NCBI RefSeq assembly: GCF_008329945.1
Contig: NZ_CP035807.1
Coordinates: 930,001-994,000, forward strand
Direction of reading: 5' to 3'
DNA: 64,000 nucleotides
DNA from: Thiospirochaeta perfilievii
GTDB taxonomy: Bacteria; Spirochaetota; Spirochaetia; DSM-2461
Shown piece by piece: positions 1 to 9,341 of the stretch (its first letter is position 1; the number at the start of each line of letters is the position of its first letter). Both the position numbers and the translations under genes were made by a program. The notes beneath the pieces were generated by a model. It worked only from the letters and a program-made list of their open reading frames with translations, did not search any database and was not told where the DNA came from.

Positions 1-389
1 TTTAAAATAGATGAAAAGAGTGTGCGTAGGGCTGGCCTTGACTACTGGGATAAACTTGGAGTTAAGTTATATAAAAACCTTGATGATTTCTTCTTAAAAA
101 ATCCAGATGGTCAATATGTTTTTGGGACAACAAAGGCTAAAAAAAATCACACAGAGATAGATTACTCAAAAAAGTGTTATATTTTTTTGGAAAAGAGTCT
201 AAGGGGTTGCCGGAAGATCTGTTAAAAAAACACCCAGAAGGCTGTGTTAGAATTCCCATGAAAAGTGAGTTACGTTCTTTAAACCTGTCTAATAGTGTGG
301 CTGTTATGGTATATGAAGCTTTAAGACAAAACAGTTTTGAATCCCTTAGTTCTCAAGGGGATCTGCATAATTTAAGTTGGGATGAGTAG
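1..389 (+). CDS. trmL: tRNA (cytidine/uridine(34)-2'-O)-methyltransferase TrmL, 5'-partial and frameshifted
   Basis: SPOUT-family methylase that 2'-O-methylates the wobble base of certain tRNA-Leu species. The gene enters from the left edge. The first frame reads RAGLDYW, a TrmL hallmark; the second gives [10 protein letters not shown] and [19 protein letters not shown], the SAM-binding knot motifs in normal order. The two frames join at a run of seven T at 182-188: one more T would read Y-I-F-F-G-K-E-S without a break. There is no other damage and the C-terminus is complete, so a sequencing or assembly indel is likelier than a decayed gene. The stop TAG shares one base with the GTG of the next gene. 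Family call is sure; whether the break is real is not. Confidence 0.85.
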
Positions 390-1396
390 TGAGAAAAATA
401 GTTCTGTTTTTCTTAATCTCTACCTCGTATATCTTTGCAATTGACTATACAACTATACCTGATGATGAGTTAGTTGAGTTAGCTAAAGATGGGGATGTAG
501 AAGCCCAATACAGTTTAGCAATACTATTAGATCAACTGAAATATGAAAAAAACAGTCAGAGATTAGACTATTTAGAGAGAGATAGCTTTAAATGGTATGA
601 GTTAGCAGCCCAAAATGGGCATCCTAAGTCTATTACAAAAGTTGCCCTGGAGTATTTAAGTGAGTTTGGTCAATATAAAGTCAAGGATTATAAAAAGTGT
701 ATAAATCTCTTAACCCAATCTGCAGCAGAGGACCGGGAAGCAGCACTCTACCTATCAATAATGTACTATTTTGGTCTCGGAGTGGAAAAAAATAGTCAAA
801 GTTCCCTTGAATATCTTATTCAATCACAAAAAAACTTCTATAGGTTAAGACCACTAATTTATCTAGAAAAAGAGCTTATTTCTATGGTGAGGGATCTGGT
901 TAAACAAGAGAACCCCTATGCACTTTTTATACTTGGAGACTTCTACTATTATGGAAAGACAGGGGCTTATAACCAGGATTACAAAAAAGCCTATAGGGTG
1001 TATAGAAAAGCTGCCGATTTAGGAAATGTCTCTGCAATATATATGGTAGGTTTAATGAACTATAATGGTATTGGTATACTTAAAGATCTTCATGAAGCAT
1101 ATAACTGGATAATAAAAGCCGCTGAAAATAATATAATAGATGCTATTTCTAAAGCTGGTATTATGAACTATTTTGGAGAAGGAACAGTAATAAACTACGA
1201 ATTAGCCCACTCTCTCTTTCTAAAGGCCTCTGAGGGAGGAGAATCCCTATCACAGTATTTTTTAGGCGTTATGTACTATAAGGGAGAAGGGTGCCAAAAG
1301 GATAGGGATCTATCTAGAAAGTGGATAAAGGAGGCCTATTTAAATGGCTCAACTTCTGCTAAGAAATTCTGGGAAACAAAAGAGCTGTGGAAATAA
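389..1396 (+). CDS. Secreted Sel1-repeat (SLR) protein
   Basis: 335 residues. Residues 1-17 form a signal peptide (MRKIVLFFLISTSYIFA) and the rest is a string of Sel1-like helical repeats: a clear one around residues 106-134 (AAEDREAALYLSIMYYFGLG), then AADLGNVSAIYMVGLMNYNG, and a last one ending in YKGEGCQKDRDLSRKWIKEA. Sel1 repeats are protein-binding scaffolds; no catalytic domain is visible. GTG start overlaps the trmL stop by one base, suggesting translational coupling. The 3' end overlaps the convergent DJ-1 gene by 38 bases. Likely a periplasmic adaptor; its partner cannot be named. Confidence 0.8.
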   Translation: MRKIVLFFLISTSYIFAIDYTTIPDDELVELAKDGDVEAQYSLAILLDQLKYEKNSQRLDYLERDSFKWYELAAQNGHPKSITKVALEYLSEFGQYKVKDYKKCINLLTQSAAEDREAALYLSIMYYFGLGVEKNSQSSLEYLIQSQKNFYRLRPLIYLEKELISMVRDLVKQENPYALFILGDFYYYGKTGAYNQDYKKAYRVYRKAADLGNVSAIYMVGLMNYNGIGILKDLHEAYNWIIKAAENNIIDAISKAGIMNYFGEGTVINYELAHSLFLKASEGGESLSQYFLGVMYYKGEGCQKDRDLSRKWIKEAYLNGSTSAKKFWETKELWK

Positions 1397-1919
1397 TATC
1401 AGCTTTCTCTTTAGAAATTAGGTAACTTACAATAGCTAATGAGAACTCCATTGCAGTACCAGGACCTCTACTTGTTATAATGTTATCTGATACAACAACA
1501 CTCTGTTCTAGAAAAATACCACCTTCTACCCTATCTTCAAAACTTGGATAACATGTAAAATCTCTATTAACCAAAAGACCTAAAGAACCTAATACAACTC
1601 CTGGAGAAGCACATATAGCAGCAACAAGACAATTTTTATTATAAGTTTTCTCTACTATTTTAATAGCAGCAGTTGAATTAACAATATTTGTAGCTCCAGG
1701 CATACCACCAGGAATAACGATACCTTCTACATCATCTACATCTATATAATCATCAATTAAAAAATCGGTCTCAATAACAATATTATGGCTTCCTTTAACA
1801 CTTGTTGATCCAATACCAAGGGTAATAACTTCTAGTCCAGACCTTCTTAATATATCTATAGGTGTTATAGCCTCGATCTCTTCAAACCCAGGGGAGATTA
1901 TGATTCCAATTTTTTTCAT
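1359..1919 (-). CDS. DJ-1/PfpI (ThiJ/YajL) family protein
   Basis: 186 residues, the usual size for single-domain DJ-1 proteins. The conserved Glu lies in PGFEEIEAITP (about residues 13-16) and the reactive nucleophile-elbow Cys is C103 in AAICASPGVVLGSLGLL. Family members act as glyoxalases or deglycases, redox-sensing chaperones or proteases; the EEIEA/ICASP combination is closest to the YajL/DJ-1 branch. The start ATG overlaps the pcnB stop (ATGA), so the two are translationally coupled. Cytoplasmic. The exact substrate is unknown. Confidence 0.87.
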   Translation of the reverse strand: MKKIGIIISPGFEEIEAITPIDILRRSGLEVITLGIGSTSVKGSHNIVIETDFLIDDYIDVDDVEGIVIPGGMPGATNIVNSTAAIKIVEKTYNKNCLVAAICASPGVVLGSLGLLVNRDFTCYPSFEDRVEGGIFLEQSVVVSDNIITSRGPGTAMEFSLAIVSYLISKEKADIISTALLFPRIS

Positions 1920-3037
1920 TTATCTAGCTTCCTTATTTTTTTAAATTTATTAAATGAAGGTCTTCCTCCATTCTTTGAATATCTTCTTTTTCCATTTATT
2001 TTAATATTTTTTCTTTTTAACAGTATTCTAGCTGCACTTTCTACATCCACATTTGGAGCAATTAGTGGTTTTAAACTAGTTTTAATATTATGAACAAAGT
2101 CTTTCATAACAATATTTTTAGTTGAAAATGTTCCTAACCCTGTTAGATATGCATCTAAAAGGTAGGAGAGAGCCAAGGCTTTACTCTTCTCAACACCCCT
2201 ATAAAGTTTTTTATCCAATTTATCTAAATCCCTAAAAAATTGCTTTTTAAACTCTTTTCTATTTTTACCTATTATTGGGTCATTTATTTCTGGGAAAAGA
2301 TATGAAAAAAGCCCATACTTAATAAAGTCATTCATAATTATCATAGATTTTCCAGAGAGAAGTATTTTAAAAACCTCTTCAGTTAATCTTGAAATAGATA
2401 CATCATTAAGTAGATGGACATCCTTTTTCATCTGCATTCTAAGTTTAAATGGTATTTTAAGCTTGGAGATATTACTATATTTAATACCACGAATAATTCG
2501 TACTGGATCTTCATGAAATGTAGTATCCAAATCTATAATAGATCTTAATCTCTTATTTCTTAAATCCTTAACACCACCAATATAATCAATTACTTGATTC
2601 TCTGAAGGAGAGTAGTAGAGAGCATTTATAGAGAAGTCCCTTCTTAAAACATCCTCTTCTATACCTCCATAATCATTATGATTATTTGTAGATTCTAAGG
2701 ATCTAAAGGTAGCAACCTCAAATATTTTAGCCCCAAAATATATATGAACTAGTTTAAATCTTCTACCAATAATTCTTGAATTTCTAAAAATCTTTTTTAC
2801 ATCTTCAGGTAGTGCATCTGTAACAATATCAAAATCCTTTGGTTCACGTTTTGACATGAGATCCCTTACAGCACCACCAACTATATATGCTTGAAAACCA
2901 CGTCTATTTAATTTCTCGATTACAGTAATAGCGTCTTTGTCTATATATGATCTATTTATATTATGTTCTTTAGCTTGGTACACTTCAGCCTGTTTTTGGG
3001 GCCTTCCCTTTTTATCAGTTGTATAACGAATTAACAT
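1916..3037 (-). CDS. pcnB: Poly(A) polymerase I / CCA-adding-type nucleotidyltransferase
   Basis: 373 residues, class II nucleotidyltransferase. The palm has IVGGAVRDL (53-60), the catalytic pair DFD (68-70), then RNSRIIGRRFKLVHIYF, the motif that separates bacterial poly(A) polymerases from CCA enzymes; next RRDFSINALYY and EDPVRIIRGIKY (ATP-binding region). The C-terminus is a basic tail (GKRRYSKNGGRP and on), typical of PcnB RNA-binding ends. Expected role: adding 3' poly(A) tails that promote RNA decay. CCA addition cannot be excluded from sequence alone. First gene of a two-gene minus-strand unit with the DJ-1 gene, divergent from the phosphatase gene. Confidence 0.83.
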   Translation of the reverse strand: MLIRYTTDKKGRPQKQAEVYQAKEHNINRSYIDKDAITVIEKLNRRGFQAYIVGGAVRDLMSKREPKDFDIVTDALPEDVKKIFRNSRIIGRRFKLVHIYFGAKIFEVATFRSLESTNNHNDYGGIEEDVLRRDFSINALYYSPSENQVIDYIGGVKDLRNKRLRSIIDLDTTFHEDPVRIIRGIKYSNISKLKIPFKLRMQMKKDVHLLNDVSISRLTEEVFKILLSGKSMIIMNDFIKYGLFSYLFPEINDPIIGKNRKEFKKQFFRDLDKLDKKLYRGVEKSKALALSYLLDAYLTGLGTFSTKNIVMKDFVHNIKTSLKPLIAPNVDVESAARILLKRKNIKINGKRRYSKNGGRPSFNKFKKIRKLDK

Positions 3038-3098
3038 AATAAGAAATGTACTCTAAAATCACCCTAAATACAACCATAAAGAAATCAGATTATCCTAG

Positions 3099-3118
3099 AC
3101 ATCAGCACAACCTGATGT
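3099..3118. promoter_or_regulatory. Inverted repeat in the pcnB / phosphatase divergent region
   Basis: ACATCAG-CACAAC-CTGATGT is a perfect 7-bp inverted repeat with a 6-base spacer, midway in the 157-bp gap between the divergent pcnB and phosphatase genes. No T-run follows on either strand, so it looks more like an operator or a 5'-leader hairpin than a terminator. No other feature was seen in the gap. Confidence 0.35.
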
Positions 3119-3194
3119 TATATTTATATTTATTTTTAATAGATTATAAGTCGATAATATAAAAATATATAGTTCCAGAGTTCAAGGATATAAA

Positions 3195-5339
3195 ATGCGA
3201 ATTAGAAATAAACTTATAACAGTACAGCTAATAATGACAATAACTCTATTTTTATCTATATTAATCTTCTCATTACACATGAATAAATATGTTTCCATAA
3301 ATGATGCGGAAATAACTCTTGGACATTTAGATTCGGATATCTATCGTTTTAGTTTTTTTACTAATACAGCAGCTAATAAACGTTTAAGTCCAACAGATTT
3401 AGAAAATGAGCTAATAGAAAACTTCAATATTCATAAGGATAAGTTAGATTTTCTTCAAAGATCAACTCTTTTTAATACACAGAGCTTAAAAGAGTCATCT
3501 AAAAACATAAGGCTCTCCTATATACTTATTAGTAGTAAATCTATGCAGGACCTAAAAAGATTATTAGATAGTATAAAGGGTAGCAACACAGAAAAGATAA
3601 TAACGGAATACGGGGTTAAAGAAGCATTACGTTTATCCCAATTATCACCGCCTAAAATCCTTAAAGATCAGACAGATAGAGATGAGATAATTGATAATCT
3701 AAATAAAGTTTACAAGGCTGAATTAGAACTAATAGATCAGTACACCCTTTATCAAAATCAATGGAATGAGTCTAAAAATAATTTTTATATAAGATTAGAT
3801 GCACTAAAAAAGAGATCTCTTGGAATAACAATCTTTCTTTTAATTATTGTTATTCTGTTATCTTTTTATATTGGATACTCTATTACTAATGTTATAACAG
3901 TTAACCTAAATCAAGTTAATGACTCTCTATTTAAGATGACAAATGGTGACTTTACTTCAAGTTTACATATTGCAGCTGGAGATGAATTTGGGGACCTATC
4001 TAGGAATTTTAATAACTTTATTGAGCAGCTTTGGAAAAAGTTAGACTCTATGAATGTTATTATGAATGATATTGGCCACGCTATGAACGAGGACCTTGAT
4101 TTTAGTAAAATACAAGGAAACATTCTCTCAAATGTAACTAATCACATCCATACTGATGCTTCTGCAATTTTTAGTTTAAAAAATGGCGAGCTACTGTTAA
4201 CAGCATCAAAAGGACATTTTCCTCCATTCTATCCTATAGAAGAGGATCTATCTAATGATAGACCTAAAGCTGCCAGATATTTATCAGAGAACAATATACC
4301 TCTAGATTCTATAATTGTTAACGAGTGTATTGAAAAGAGAGAGCCTATTCTAATTAGGGAGTGTTTTAAACATCCGGACTTCCCCCAATGTAGAAACCCT
4401 AAATCAGCTCTATATATAAGTTCTTTAATGATGGTTCCCCTTATAAACTCGGGTAATATCATTGGGATTTTTGTTGTGTTAAGAACAACCAGTAAAAAAT
4501 CCTTCTCGGATTTAGACTTCTCAAACTTTTCTTCCTTTAGTGATTATGCTGCCCTAACCATTGATACTCTAGAAAAGTATAATGAACTAATTGAAAAATT
4601 CGAGATGCAAAAAGAGATTGGAGTTGCTGCTGATATTCAACAGAGTTTAGTACCAACTAAGATGCCAAAGATACAGGGTCTTACCTCAAGTGCCTATACC
4701 CTTGCAGCAAAGGGAGTAAGTGGAGATTATTACGACTTTTTTAGAATGAATAAATATACTATTGGTGCAACAGTTTGCGACGTAGCTGGAAAAGGTGTAC
4801 CTGCATCCCTTGTAATGGTTATGATTAGAACAATTTTAAGGCTTGTATCCTCTCCTGCAAGGGGAGCAGCTGAGACTCTAACAATGTTAAACCGAAGTAT
4901 AAGTGGTAAAATAGATGTTGATAGATATGCAACTATGGCTTTTTTTAAGATTGATCTACAAAACATGAAATTAAACTACTCAAATGCTGCCCACCACCCT
5001 ATCCAGATATTTAGGCAATCAACCCAGAAGTTCTATGCAATAGATAGCCCAGGACTTCCTATTGGTATAGATAGGGATGCTACTTTTATGGAAAAAAGGA
5101 TATCTTTATACCCGGGTGATATAATTTTTATGTATACCGATGGTTTTCCTGAAGCTAGAAACCACGATGGGGACGAGTATTCCACAAACCGAATGTTACG
5201 GGAGATAAGACTTCACTGTAACCAGAATGCAAATAAAATATTAGATAGTGTAGTTGAAGATATGCAAAAGTTTACAGCAAGAGCAAGCCAACATGATGAC
5301 CAGACAATTTTAATTATTAAAATTGATGAGGAGAAATAA
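3195..5339 (+). CDS. Membrane RsbU-type PP2C phosphatase (periplasmic sensor, HAMP, GAF, SpoIIE domain)
   Basis: 714 residues. TM1 is at about 8-28, followed by a periplasmic sensor region to about 205, TM2 about 210-232, HAMP about 233-285, a GAF-like domain about 295-455 and a C-terminal SpoIIE/PP2C phosphatase about 485-712. Metal-binding motifs are intact: SGDYYDFF (507), VCDVAGKGVPASLVM, TDGFPEA, HDDQTILII. The family dephosphorylates STAS-type anti-anti-sigma factors, turning an outside signal into partner switching. The next gene (3 bases on) is a full-length paralogue, so the pair arose by tandem duplication and is surely one operon. The partner STAS protein is not adjacent. Confidence 0.9.
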   Translation: MRIRNKLITVQLIMTITLFLSILIFSLHMNKYVSINDAEITLGHLDSDIYRFSFFTNTAANKRLSPTDLENELIENFNIHKDKLDFLQRSTLFNTQSLKESSKNIRLSYILISSKSMQDLKRLLDSIKGSNTEKIITEYGVKEALRLSQLSPPKILKDQTDRDEIIDNLNKVYKAELELIDQYTLYQNQWNESKNNFYIRLDALKKRSLGITIFLLIIVILLSFYIGYSITNVITVNLNQVNDSLFKMTNGDFTSSLHIAAGDEFGDLSRNFNNFIEQLWKKLDSMNVIMNDIGHAMNEDLDFSKIQGNILSNVTNHIHTDASAIFSLKNGELLLTASKGHFPPFYPIEEDLSNDRPKAARYLSENNIPLDSIIVNECIEKREPILIRECFKHPDFPQCRNPKSALYISSLMMVPLINSGNIIGIFVVLRTTSKKSFSDLDFSNFSSFSDYAALTIDTLEKYNELIEKFEMQKEIGVAADIQQSLVPTKMPKIQGLTSSAYTLAAKGVSGDYYDFFRMNKYTIGATVCDVAGKGVPASLVMVMIRTILRLVSSPARGAAETLTMLNRSISGKIDVDRYATMAFFKIDLQNMKLNYSNAAHHPIQIFRQSTQKFYAIDSPGLPIGIDRDATFMEKRISLYPGDIIFMYTDGFPEARNHDGDEYSTNRMLREIRLHCNQNANKILDSVVEDMQKFTARASQHDDQTILIIKIDEEK

Positions 5340-5342
5340 TAG

Positions 5343-7484
5343 ATGAAAATACGTACAAAAATTACATATATTCAGCTTACAACAGTTTTTTGCATCTTAC
5401 TCTCTATTGGAGTTTTATATAGATCTTTTACAGATATAGAGGAGTTAAAACAGCTACAGGTTAACTTTAATAGATTGATAGACATCGAATATAACGTTAA
5501 TGATATGCTTTATAACTCGTTATATATTAATGAGAACATAGTTGAGTTTGGTATAGAAGTAACAAATAAATTTAATGCTCTTATCTCCCTTGTTGATTTT
5601 ATGTATAAGGATATAACTAAAAATCATAAGTATTTAGATGCTAACTTTAAACAGTTTTACTATCAGTGGCACCAAAAGAACTCAAATTACTACCTGCCTT
5701 TAGCCCAAAACTTTAGGGAGTATGTATCCCCCACTAAGGGATGGATACCTATTATTAGTAATCATGGACTATTAAAAGGTTATGATATACTACTTGATGA
5801 AGAGTCAAAGGGTCTTGGTGATGAAGCTAGGATAAAACAACTCAAGTCTACAATTGACCTTATAAAAAATAATAAGCTAAGCCAAAAGGTAATTGAAGAT
5901 CAAATTAAAATTGTACAGGAGGATCTTCAATACAACATTAATGTAAGTATTGCAGGGAATTCACTTCTTTTAATAATTTTGCTGATATTTATTGTAACTG
6001 CAGCTACAATGATGAGTTCAAGAATATCTAAAAGTTTAATAAAGAAAGTTCATAACGTAGAGACATCCCTTGAGAAGATAGCAGAAGGGGACTTATCTAG
6101 CCAGGTTATTGATAACTCTGGTGATGAGTTTACCGATTTAGCCAAGAGTTTTAATACCTTATCAACTATGTTAATTGGTAAAACTGCATCAATGAAAGAG
6201 ATAATGAATGAGATTAGTGAAATTATCTCCAAGGATGTTAATATAGATGCTCTATTAATTAAGATAACAGAGCTTGCAAAACAGTCTTCTAAGGCTGATG
6301 CTGCAACTATTTTATTAGTAGATAAATTCTCTGATATTTTAAGGGTAGAACACTTAGAAGGATTTTTTCCACCACCCTACTCTGTATCCATATCTGTAAA
6401 ATCTAAAAGAAGTCTAATAGAGGAGAAATTTAAATCAACCCCTATTCCCTTTCATAGTAGTTATTTAACTAAAGAGAGTGTTTTAAAGGGTGAACCACTA
6501 TTTGTAAAGGATAGTGAGGAGGAGAGTGATAAACTTCCATTTAACTCAAACCCCCAGGATATTCTTTTTATTAAATCAAGTATGACAATACCTCTTGTTG
6601 TTTCTAATAAACTTTTAGGAGTTATATCTTTAGCAAAAACCAATAGAGAAGAGACCTTCTCGGATTTAGACTTCTCAAATATGGTATCCTTTGTAGAGTA
6701 TGTATCCCTTACTATAGATAACCTTTATAAGTATATGGAGTTATTGGAAAAGAGTGAGATGAAAAGGGAGATGAACATCGCTTCTGAGATTCAAACCCAA
6801 CTACTTCCTAAAAAAATACCAGTACTTCCTAATGTTGATATCTCTGCATTTTCTGATAGTGCTAGGGGTATAAGTGGAGACTATTACGATATTTATAAAA
6901 TAAGTAAGGATAAGAGTGTTGCAACAGTTTGTGATGTAGCAGGTAAGGGGATTGCAGCGGCATTAGTTCTAGTAATTATTAGAACAATTTTGCAACTAGC
7001 ATCAAACTCTAAATCTACAGCTAAAGACCTATTAACTTTTTTAAATAAGAGTATTTCCGACAGGGTTAAAACTGATTATTTTGCTACCTTATCTGTACTT
7101 GTATATGATAATAGTAATAATAGCATAACACTCTCTATAGCTGGGGATACTCCAGTTTTAATTTATAGAAGTAAAGAACAGGTTGTAGAGAGAATTACCC
7201 ATAGTGATGTACCAGTTGGTATTGATAATACTACAATATACTCTAATAAAAGTATCTCTCTAAATGAAGATGATGTTCTCTATATGTTTTCAGATGGACT
7301 ACTAGAGGTAAGAAATGACTTTAATGATGTATTCTCAATTAACGAACTGGAATCATTTATATTAGAGCACTCTAATAACAGAACTGAGACTATAACAGTT
7401 CTATTAAAGGACTACCTAAATGAGTTTAGAGGAGCCCAAAATAGAATTGATGATGAGACTGTAATCGTATTTAAGAAGATTTAG
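5343..7484 (+). CDS. Second membrane RsbU-type PP2C phosphatase, tandem paralogue
   Basis: 713 residues with the same layout as its neighbour: TM1 about 9-28, periplasmic region to about 198, TM2 about 203-225, HAMP with SGDEFTDLAKSFN, GAF about 290-455, and PP2C with SGDYYDIY (509), VCDVAGKGIAAALVL, SDGLLEV and DDETVIVF. The GAF-PP2C linker (FSDLDFSNMVSF) is nearly identical to FSDLDFSNFSSF in the first copy, while the periplasmic parts have diverged, which suggests two stimuli feeding one output type. The 3' end overlaps the convergent DUF308 gene by 14 bases. Confidence 0.9.
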   Translation: MKIRTKITYIQLTTVFCILLSIGVLYRSFTDIEELKQLQVNFNRLIDIEYNVNDMLYNSLYINENIVEFGIEVTNKFNALISLVDFMYKDITKNHKYLDANFKQFYYQWHQKNSNYYLPLAQNFREYVSPTKGWIPIISNHGLLKGYDILLDEESKGLGDEARIKQLKSTIDLIKNNKLSQKVIEDQIKIVQEDLQYNINVSIAGNSLLLIILLIFIVTAATMMSSRISKSLIKKVHNVETSLEKIAEGDLSSQVIDNSGDEFTDLAKSFNTLSTMLIGKTASMKEIMNEISEIISKDVNIDALLIKITELAKQSSKADAATILLVDKFSDILRVEHLEGFFPPPYSVSISVKSKRSLIEEKFKSTPIPFHSSYLTKESVLKGEPLFVKDSEEESDKLPFNSNPQDILFIKSSMTIPLVVSNKLLGVISLAKTNREETFSDLDFSNMVSFVEYVSLTIDNLYKYMELLEKSEMKREMNIASEIQTQLLPKKIPVLPNVDISAFSDSARGISGDYYDIYKISKDKSVATVCDVAGKGIAAALVLVIIRTILQLASNSKSTAKDLLTFLNKSISDRVKTDYFATLSVLVYDNSNNSITLSIAGDTPVLIYRSKEQVVERITHSDVPVGIDNTTIYSNKSISLNEDDVLYMFSDGLLEVRNDFNDVFSINELESFILEHSNNRTETITVLLKDYLNEFRGAQNRIDDETVIVFKKI

Positions 7485-7971
7485 TTAAGTTATTTATTGA
7501 TAATAATAAGTATAGAGATAGTCCTATTAAAGATCCACCTATGATTCTAGTTATTAAATTAGAAACTCCTAGGGGAAATAGGGCTATTAAAAGACCTAAA
7601 ACAATAAGAATTATACCAGCAGAAGTCTCCTTTACCCTAATAATAGCCATAACCCCAATAAAAAAGATAAGTAGACCAATTATTACAAAGACCAAACTAG
7701 ATATTGTAACTGCTATTTTACCAGTGTTAAAAACAAGAACTATTCCCGCTATAAGTAAAATGGCAGCTTTTACACCATCATATACCCAACCCTTTCTAAA
7801 TTTAATAAGAATTACAGAAGAAATTAAAGAGTTAAAACCTATGATGATAAAATAAAACCCTAGTATAAAAAGCAGTATAGATAGTAGTGAAGTTGGATTT
7901 ATAACTAAAACCAATCCTAAAATAAGCATGATAGAGAATTTAATATTTTTTAGTACAATATCATTATTCAT
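7471..7971 (-). CDS. HdeD/DUF308-family small integral membrane protein
   Basis: 166 residues, nearly all hydrophobic, with about six membrane segments in three pairs (SIMLILGLVLVINPTSLLSI; AAILLIAGIVLVFNTGKIAV; AGIILIVLGLLIALFPLGVS), the internal threefold repeat of DUF308/HdeD proteins. HdeD is linked to acid resistance in E. coli; the function here is unknown. RBS AAGGAG lies 8 bases before ATG. A long leader with two hairpins and a near-consensus promoter lies upstream, so expression looks regulated. Confidence 0.8.
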   Translation of the reverse strand: MNNDIVLKNIKFSIMLILGLVLVINPTSLLSILLFILGFYFIIIGFNSLISSVILIKFRKGWVYDGVKAAILLIAGIVLVFNTGKIAVTISSLVFVIIGLLIFFIGVMAIIRVKETSAGIILIVLGLLIALFPLGVSNLITRIIGGSLIGLSLYLLLSINNLTKSS

Positions 7972-8008
7972 TATTTATCTCCTTAAGTTGTTAACATTAT
8001 AATTATAC

Positions 8009-8037
8009 AAAAAAAGCAGTAATCCGGTGATTACTGT
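8009..8037 (-). terminator. Leader hairpin 2 before the DUF308 gene
   Basis: GCAGTAATC-cggt-GATTACTGT, an 8-bp stem with a 4-base loop, preceded on the plus strand by seven A, hence seven U after the stem on the minus-strand RNA. This is an intrinsic-terminator shape inside the 5' leader of the DUF308 gene. Near-copy of the hairpin at 8055-8083. Could instead be one of two operators with sequence GTAATC-N4-GATTAC. Confidence 0.5.
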
Positions 8038-8054
8038 ATTACAATCTCATTTAT

Positions 8055-8083
8055 AAAAAAAGCAGTAATCACTTGATTACTGC
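8055..8083 (-). terminator. Leader hairpin 1 before the DUF308 gene
   Basis: GCAGTAATC-actt-GATTACTGC, a perfect 9-bp stem, with seven A before it on the plus strand (U7 on the minus-strand RNA). A transcript from the promoter at 8152-8179 would run about 90 bases and meet this hairpin first. That fits a small RNA or an attenuated leader. Centre-to-centre distance to its twin is 46 bp. Confidence 0.5.
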
Positions 8084-8151
8084 AACAACAAATCTAAAAA
8101 CATAACTGCGAGGTTTATGATTTTTTACATTTGGAAAAACTATACGTTTAC

Positions 8152-8179
8152 ATAATAACCTAGAATTCAGCATTGTCAA
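8152..8179 (-). promoter_or_regulatory. Sigma-70-type promoter for the DUF308 leader
   Basis: Minus strand: TTGACA (8174-8179), 16-base spacer, TATTAT (8152-8157). Predicted start near 8145, giving about 175 bases of leader before the DUF308 ATG. Divergent from the ROK promoter 22 bases away. Confidence 0.6.
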
Positions 8180-8201
8180 CTTTTTTTCCCCTAAGGCACT
8201 A

Positions 8202-8229
8202 TTGCCATATTGTAATAATGGGCTATAAT
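8202..8229 (+). promoter_or_regulatory. Promoter of the ROK regulator gene
   Basis: TTGCCA (8202-8207), 16-base spacer, TATAAT (8224-8229). The ATG at 8238 is only 8 bases after the -10 box and no Shine-Dalgarno fits between, so the transcript should be leaderless or nearly so. Confidence 0.55.
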
Positions 8230-8237
8230 CTTAAGTT

Positions 8238-9334
8238 ATGAATATGACCGAAAAAATGATACTAAATCTAATCCGTAAAAAAATAAATTATCTAATACAG
8301 AGATTACAAAAATAACAGGAAAACATAAGTCTACAATATCCCCCTGTATACAATCGCTTATTAATGAAGATTTTTTAATTACAGCAGGTACAGGTTCATC
8401 AACTAAAAAAGGTGGAAAGCCACCTCTATTCTTAGAATTAAACCCAGATAAACTTTATACAATCGGTTTAAGTATAGAACCTGAAAAAATAACAGCTATT
8501 ATAAATAACTTTGCTGGTAAAATTATACAGACCCATTACGCTTCTTATTCGGATAAAAACTCTACAGCAGCTGTAATAATGGATATAAAAGATGTCATTG
8601 ATCAAATCATATTAAAAGAGTCTATTCCTGTTGATAAAATTGCAGGTATTGGAATTGGAATATCAGCCCAAGTAGATAGTGATAGTGGAATAATATATAA
8701 GTGTGAGGGAATTAAGTTAACTAAAGTACACTTAAAGGATGAAATTTCAAAATACTTTCCCTACCCTATATCCATTATAAACGATGTTAATGCCTCACTT
8801 CTTGCAGAAAAATGGTTTGTACATGATCCCCATGATATAAAGTATGAAAATTTTATGTATCTACTAATTGGGTCAACCCTACAAAACATGGGTCTTGGTC
8901 TATATCTAAATAATCAACTATACGAGGGTAGTAATCACCATGCAGGAGAGATGTACTACTACTTAACAGATAAGAGGTTAAAAAGCTCACTTCCTCCGGA
9001 AGAGGAGTTATTAGACTTTACAATCGATAAGGTTAAAGACTTCTTAAATGATGACTATGAACCTGTTAAAAAGTTATTAGCAATTTACACAGATATAATA
9101 TCCGAGAAGATGATTCATAGTATAGAGTTATTAAATCCCCAAAAATTAATAATTGGTGGTAATGTTATTAATGCAGAGGAAGAGTTTTTAAACCCACTTA
9201 TTGATGCAATAAAAAGTAAGACAGATGAATTCTTTGAGGATTTTTTACAGATAGAGATAAGTAAATCTGAACTTGATGAACTGGCTACACCAATGGGAGC
9301 AACAACTCTTATTATGGCCAAGTACTTTAAATAG
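8238..9334 (+). CDS. ROK-family transcriptional regulator, frameshifted near the N-terminus
   Basis: Most of the protein reads in one frame from about 8284: a winged-helix N-terminus (NTEITKITGKHKSTISPCIQ, then GGKPPLFLELNPDKL) and the ROK sugar-kinase-like domain (IAGIGIGISAQVD; HHAGEMYYYL; PQKLIIGGNVI). The natural start ATGAATATGACC at 8238 lies in another frame; seven A at 8277-8283 would need to be eight to join MNMTEKMILNLIRKK to NKLSNTEI. As sequenced, only an ATG at 8579 could start a 251-residue product lacking the DNA-binding domain. The ROK domain lacks the Cys-rich zinc motif of true kinases, as regulators often do. The next gene is a dehydrogenase 7 bases on; ligand unknown, probably a sugar. 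Confidence 0.82.
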
Positions 9335-9341
9335 GAGTTTT

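Noticed and set aside
7541-7855. 104-residue plus-strand reading frame opposite the DUF308 gene
   Set aside because: It is the antisense of a membrane protein with clear family features; no ribosome site, and its composition mirrors the codons beneath.
8065-8115. Possible leader peptide MFLDLLLQ (minus strand) ending in the first DUF308 leader hairpin, suggesting classic attenuation
   Set aside because: Eight codons, no ribosome site and no amino-acid link to a DUF308 protein; an ATG in AT-rich DNA is expected by chance.
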